This document shows positions 63,716 through 64,000 of a stretch of 64,000 bases of DNA, piece by piece; within the stretch, counting starts at the first letter, position 1, and the number at the start of each line of letters is the position of its first letter. The position numbers and the translations under genes were made by a program. Under the pieces are notes generated by a model. That model ran no database searches. It saw only the letters and a list, made by a program, of their open reading frames with translations, and was not told the DNA's origin. This DNA comes from Pseudomonas sp. R4-35-07 (GTDB taxonomy: Bacteria > Pseudomonadota > Gammaproteobacteria > Pseudomonadales > Pseudomonadaceae): positions 5,456,001 to 5,520,000 of the forward strand of contig NZ_CP027732.1 of assembly GCF_003852235.1 (NCBI RefSeq). The letters are read 5' to 3'.

Positions 63716-64000
63716 CGGCGACACTCATTCACAGTAGGTTCAGTCCAAAAAAGCCATAACGTAGCCACCATCAGCACCAAGTTCTTGGCGACGGCGGCGT
63801 AGGGGTCGAACCAGTAGTGGGGCAAAACGAAGCTGATGACTACGGTGTATCCGACCATCAACAACAGTTGCAATAGCAGGGTGTGGCGCCGCCAGCGCCT
63901 GATCAGCAGCCCGGTGCCCAACAGACCATCGCACAGCGACCCGCCGATCACCGCCAGCATCGCCCAAACACCGTGCACGCCTGCCTGCGCCATGATGCGC
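63712..64000 (-). CDS. DoxX-like membrane region, C-terminal part (5' end outside window)
   Basis: The frame is open from the right edge of the window to the stop at 63712, giving about 96 residues. Three hydrophobic helices are visible (VWAMLAVIGGSLCDGLLGTGL, in parts; LLLQLLLMVGYTVVISFVL; NLVLMVATLWLFW). The pattern suits the DoxX-like C-terminal domain that follows an NAD-binding epimerase domain in some pseudomonad proteins. The ATG at 63993 could also be a true start. It is translationally coupled to the DUF2269 gene. Identification is tentative because most of the gene may be missing. Confidence 0.55.
   Translation of the reverse strand, partial: RIMAQAGVHGVWAMLAVIGGSLCDGLLGTGLLIRRWRRHTLLLQLLLMVGYTVVISFVLPHYWFDPYAAVAKNLVLMVATLWLFWTEPTVNECRR

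Overview
The window is a piece of a Pseudomonas chromosome, most likely from the P. fluorescens group. The grounds are the high-GC coding style, gene blocks in the order familiar from Pseudomonas (pyrR-pyrB-pyrC', yggS-proC-yggT-metX-metW-rdgB-hemW, rpoH-ftsX-ftsE-ftsY, cadA/cadR), and dense REP/BIME repeats of the kinds known from fluorescent pseudomonads. It is nearly all core housekeeping DNA. I see no rRNA, tRNA, CRISPR array, prophage or secretion island.

Layout. 1-5615: end of gshB, a TonB3-type energy transducer, algH/yqgE, ruvX and the pyrimidine cluster pyrR-pyrB-pyrC' (the last a catalytically dead dihydroorotase homologue). 5663-6938: a complete IS481-family element sitting inside a REP. 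7036-9523: a double TM2 protein, an NlpC/P60 peptidase and pilT. 9581-16305: a co-directional run yggS, proC, yggT, metX, metW, DUF4426, rdgB, hemW, DUF3392. 16451-18687 (minus): trmB, thiG, thiS, DUF423. 18762-23656: mtgA, then rpoH and the ftsYEX operon on the minus strand. 23888-28356: an M16 protease pair, rsmD and a YheT-like hydrolase. 28359-28962: a repeat island. 28987-34325: a sulfurtransferase, a TetR regulator and a divergent three-gene oxidation operon (aldehyde dehydrogenase, Tat lipoprotein, GMC oxidoreductase). 34429-41357: coaD, ferredoxin, mutM, HDOD protein, rlmI, a RAYT transposase and ilvD. 41552-47650: phosphorylcholine phosphatase, cystine symporter, folA and a DUF2868/DUF3482 GTPase pair. 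47658-53865: a 2-aminoethylphosphonate-type uptake cluster. 53882-63154: cadA/cadR, thyA, lgt, NRDE protein, ptsP, rppH and a HAD phosphatase. The window ends in DUF2269 and DoxX-like membrane genes.

The most unusual content lies between the genes. Thirteen paired REPs of one family (GTGGGAGGGGGCTTGC type) and a second family (TGTAGGAGCGAGCTTGC type) occupy 12 of the 13 convergent gene junctions; the one without a repeat has only 7 bp of space. A RAYT transposase gene lies between two repeats of the second family. A third family (TTCCCACGCTCCGCGTGGGAA type) brackets the aminoethylphosphonate ABC transporter. Two genes, rsmD and the LysR gene, end on a TAG codon supplied by a truncated REP. 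One REP pair is split by an approximately 501-bp non-coding element with perfect 19-bp terminal inverted repeats and a 9-bp direct repeat on each side. Inside it is a 94-nt segment that folds on paper into a nearly fully paired three-way junction. This element is the best candidate in the window for an under-described mobile or RNA-based system.
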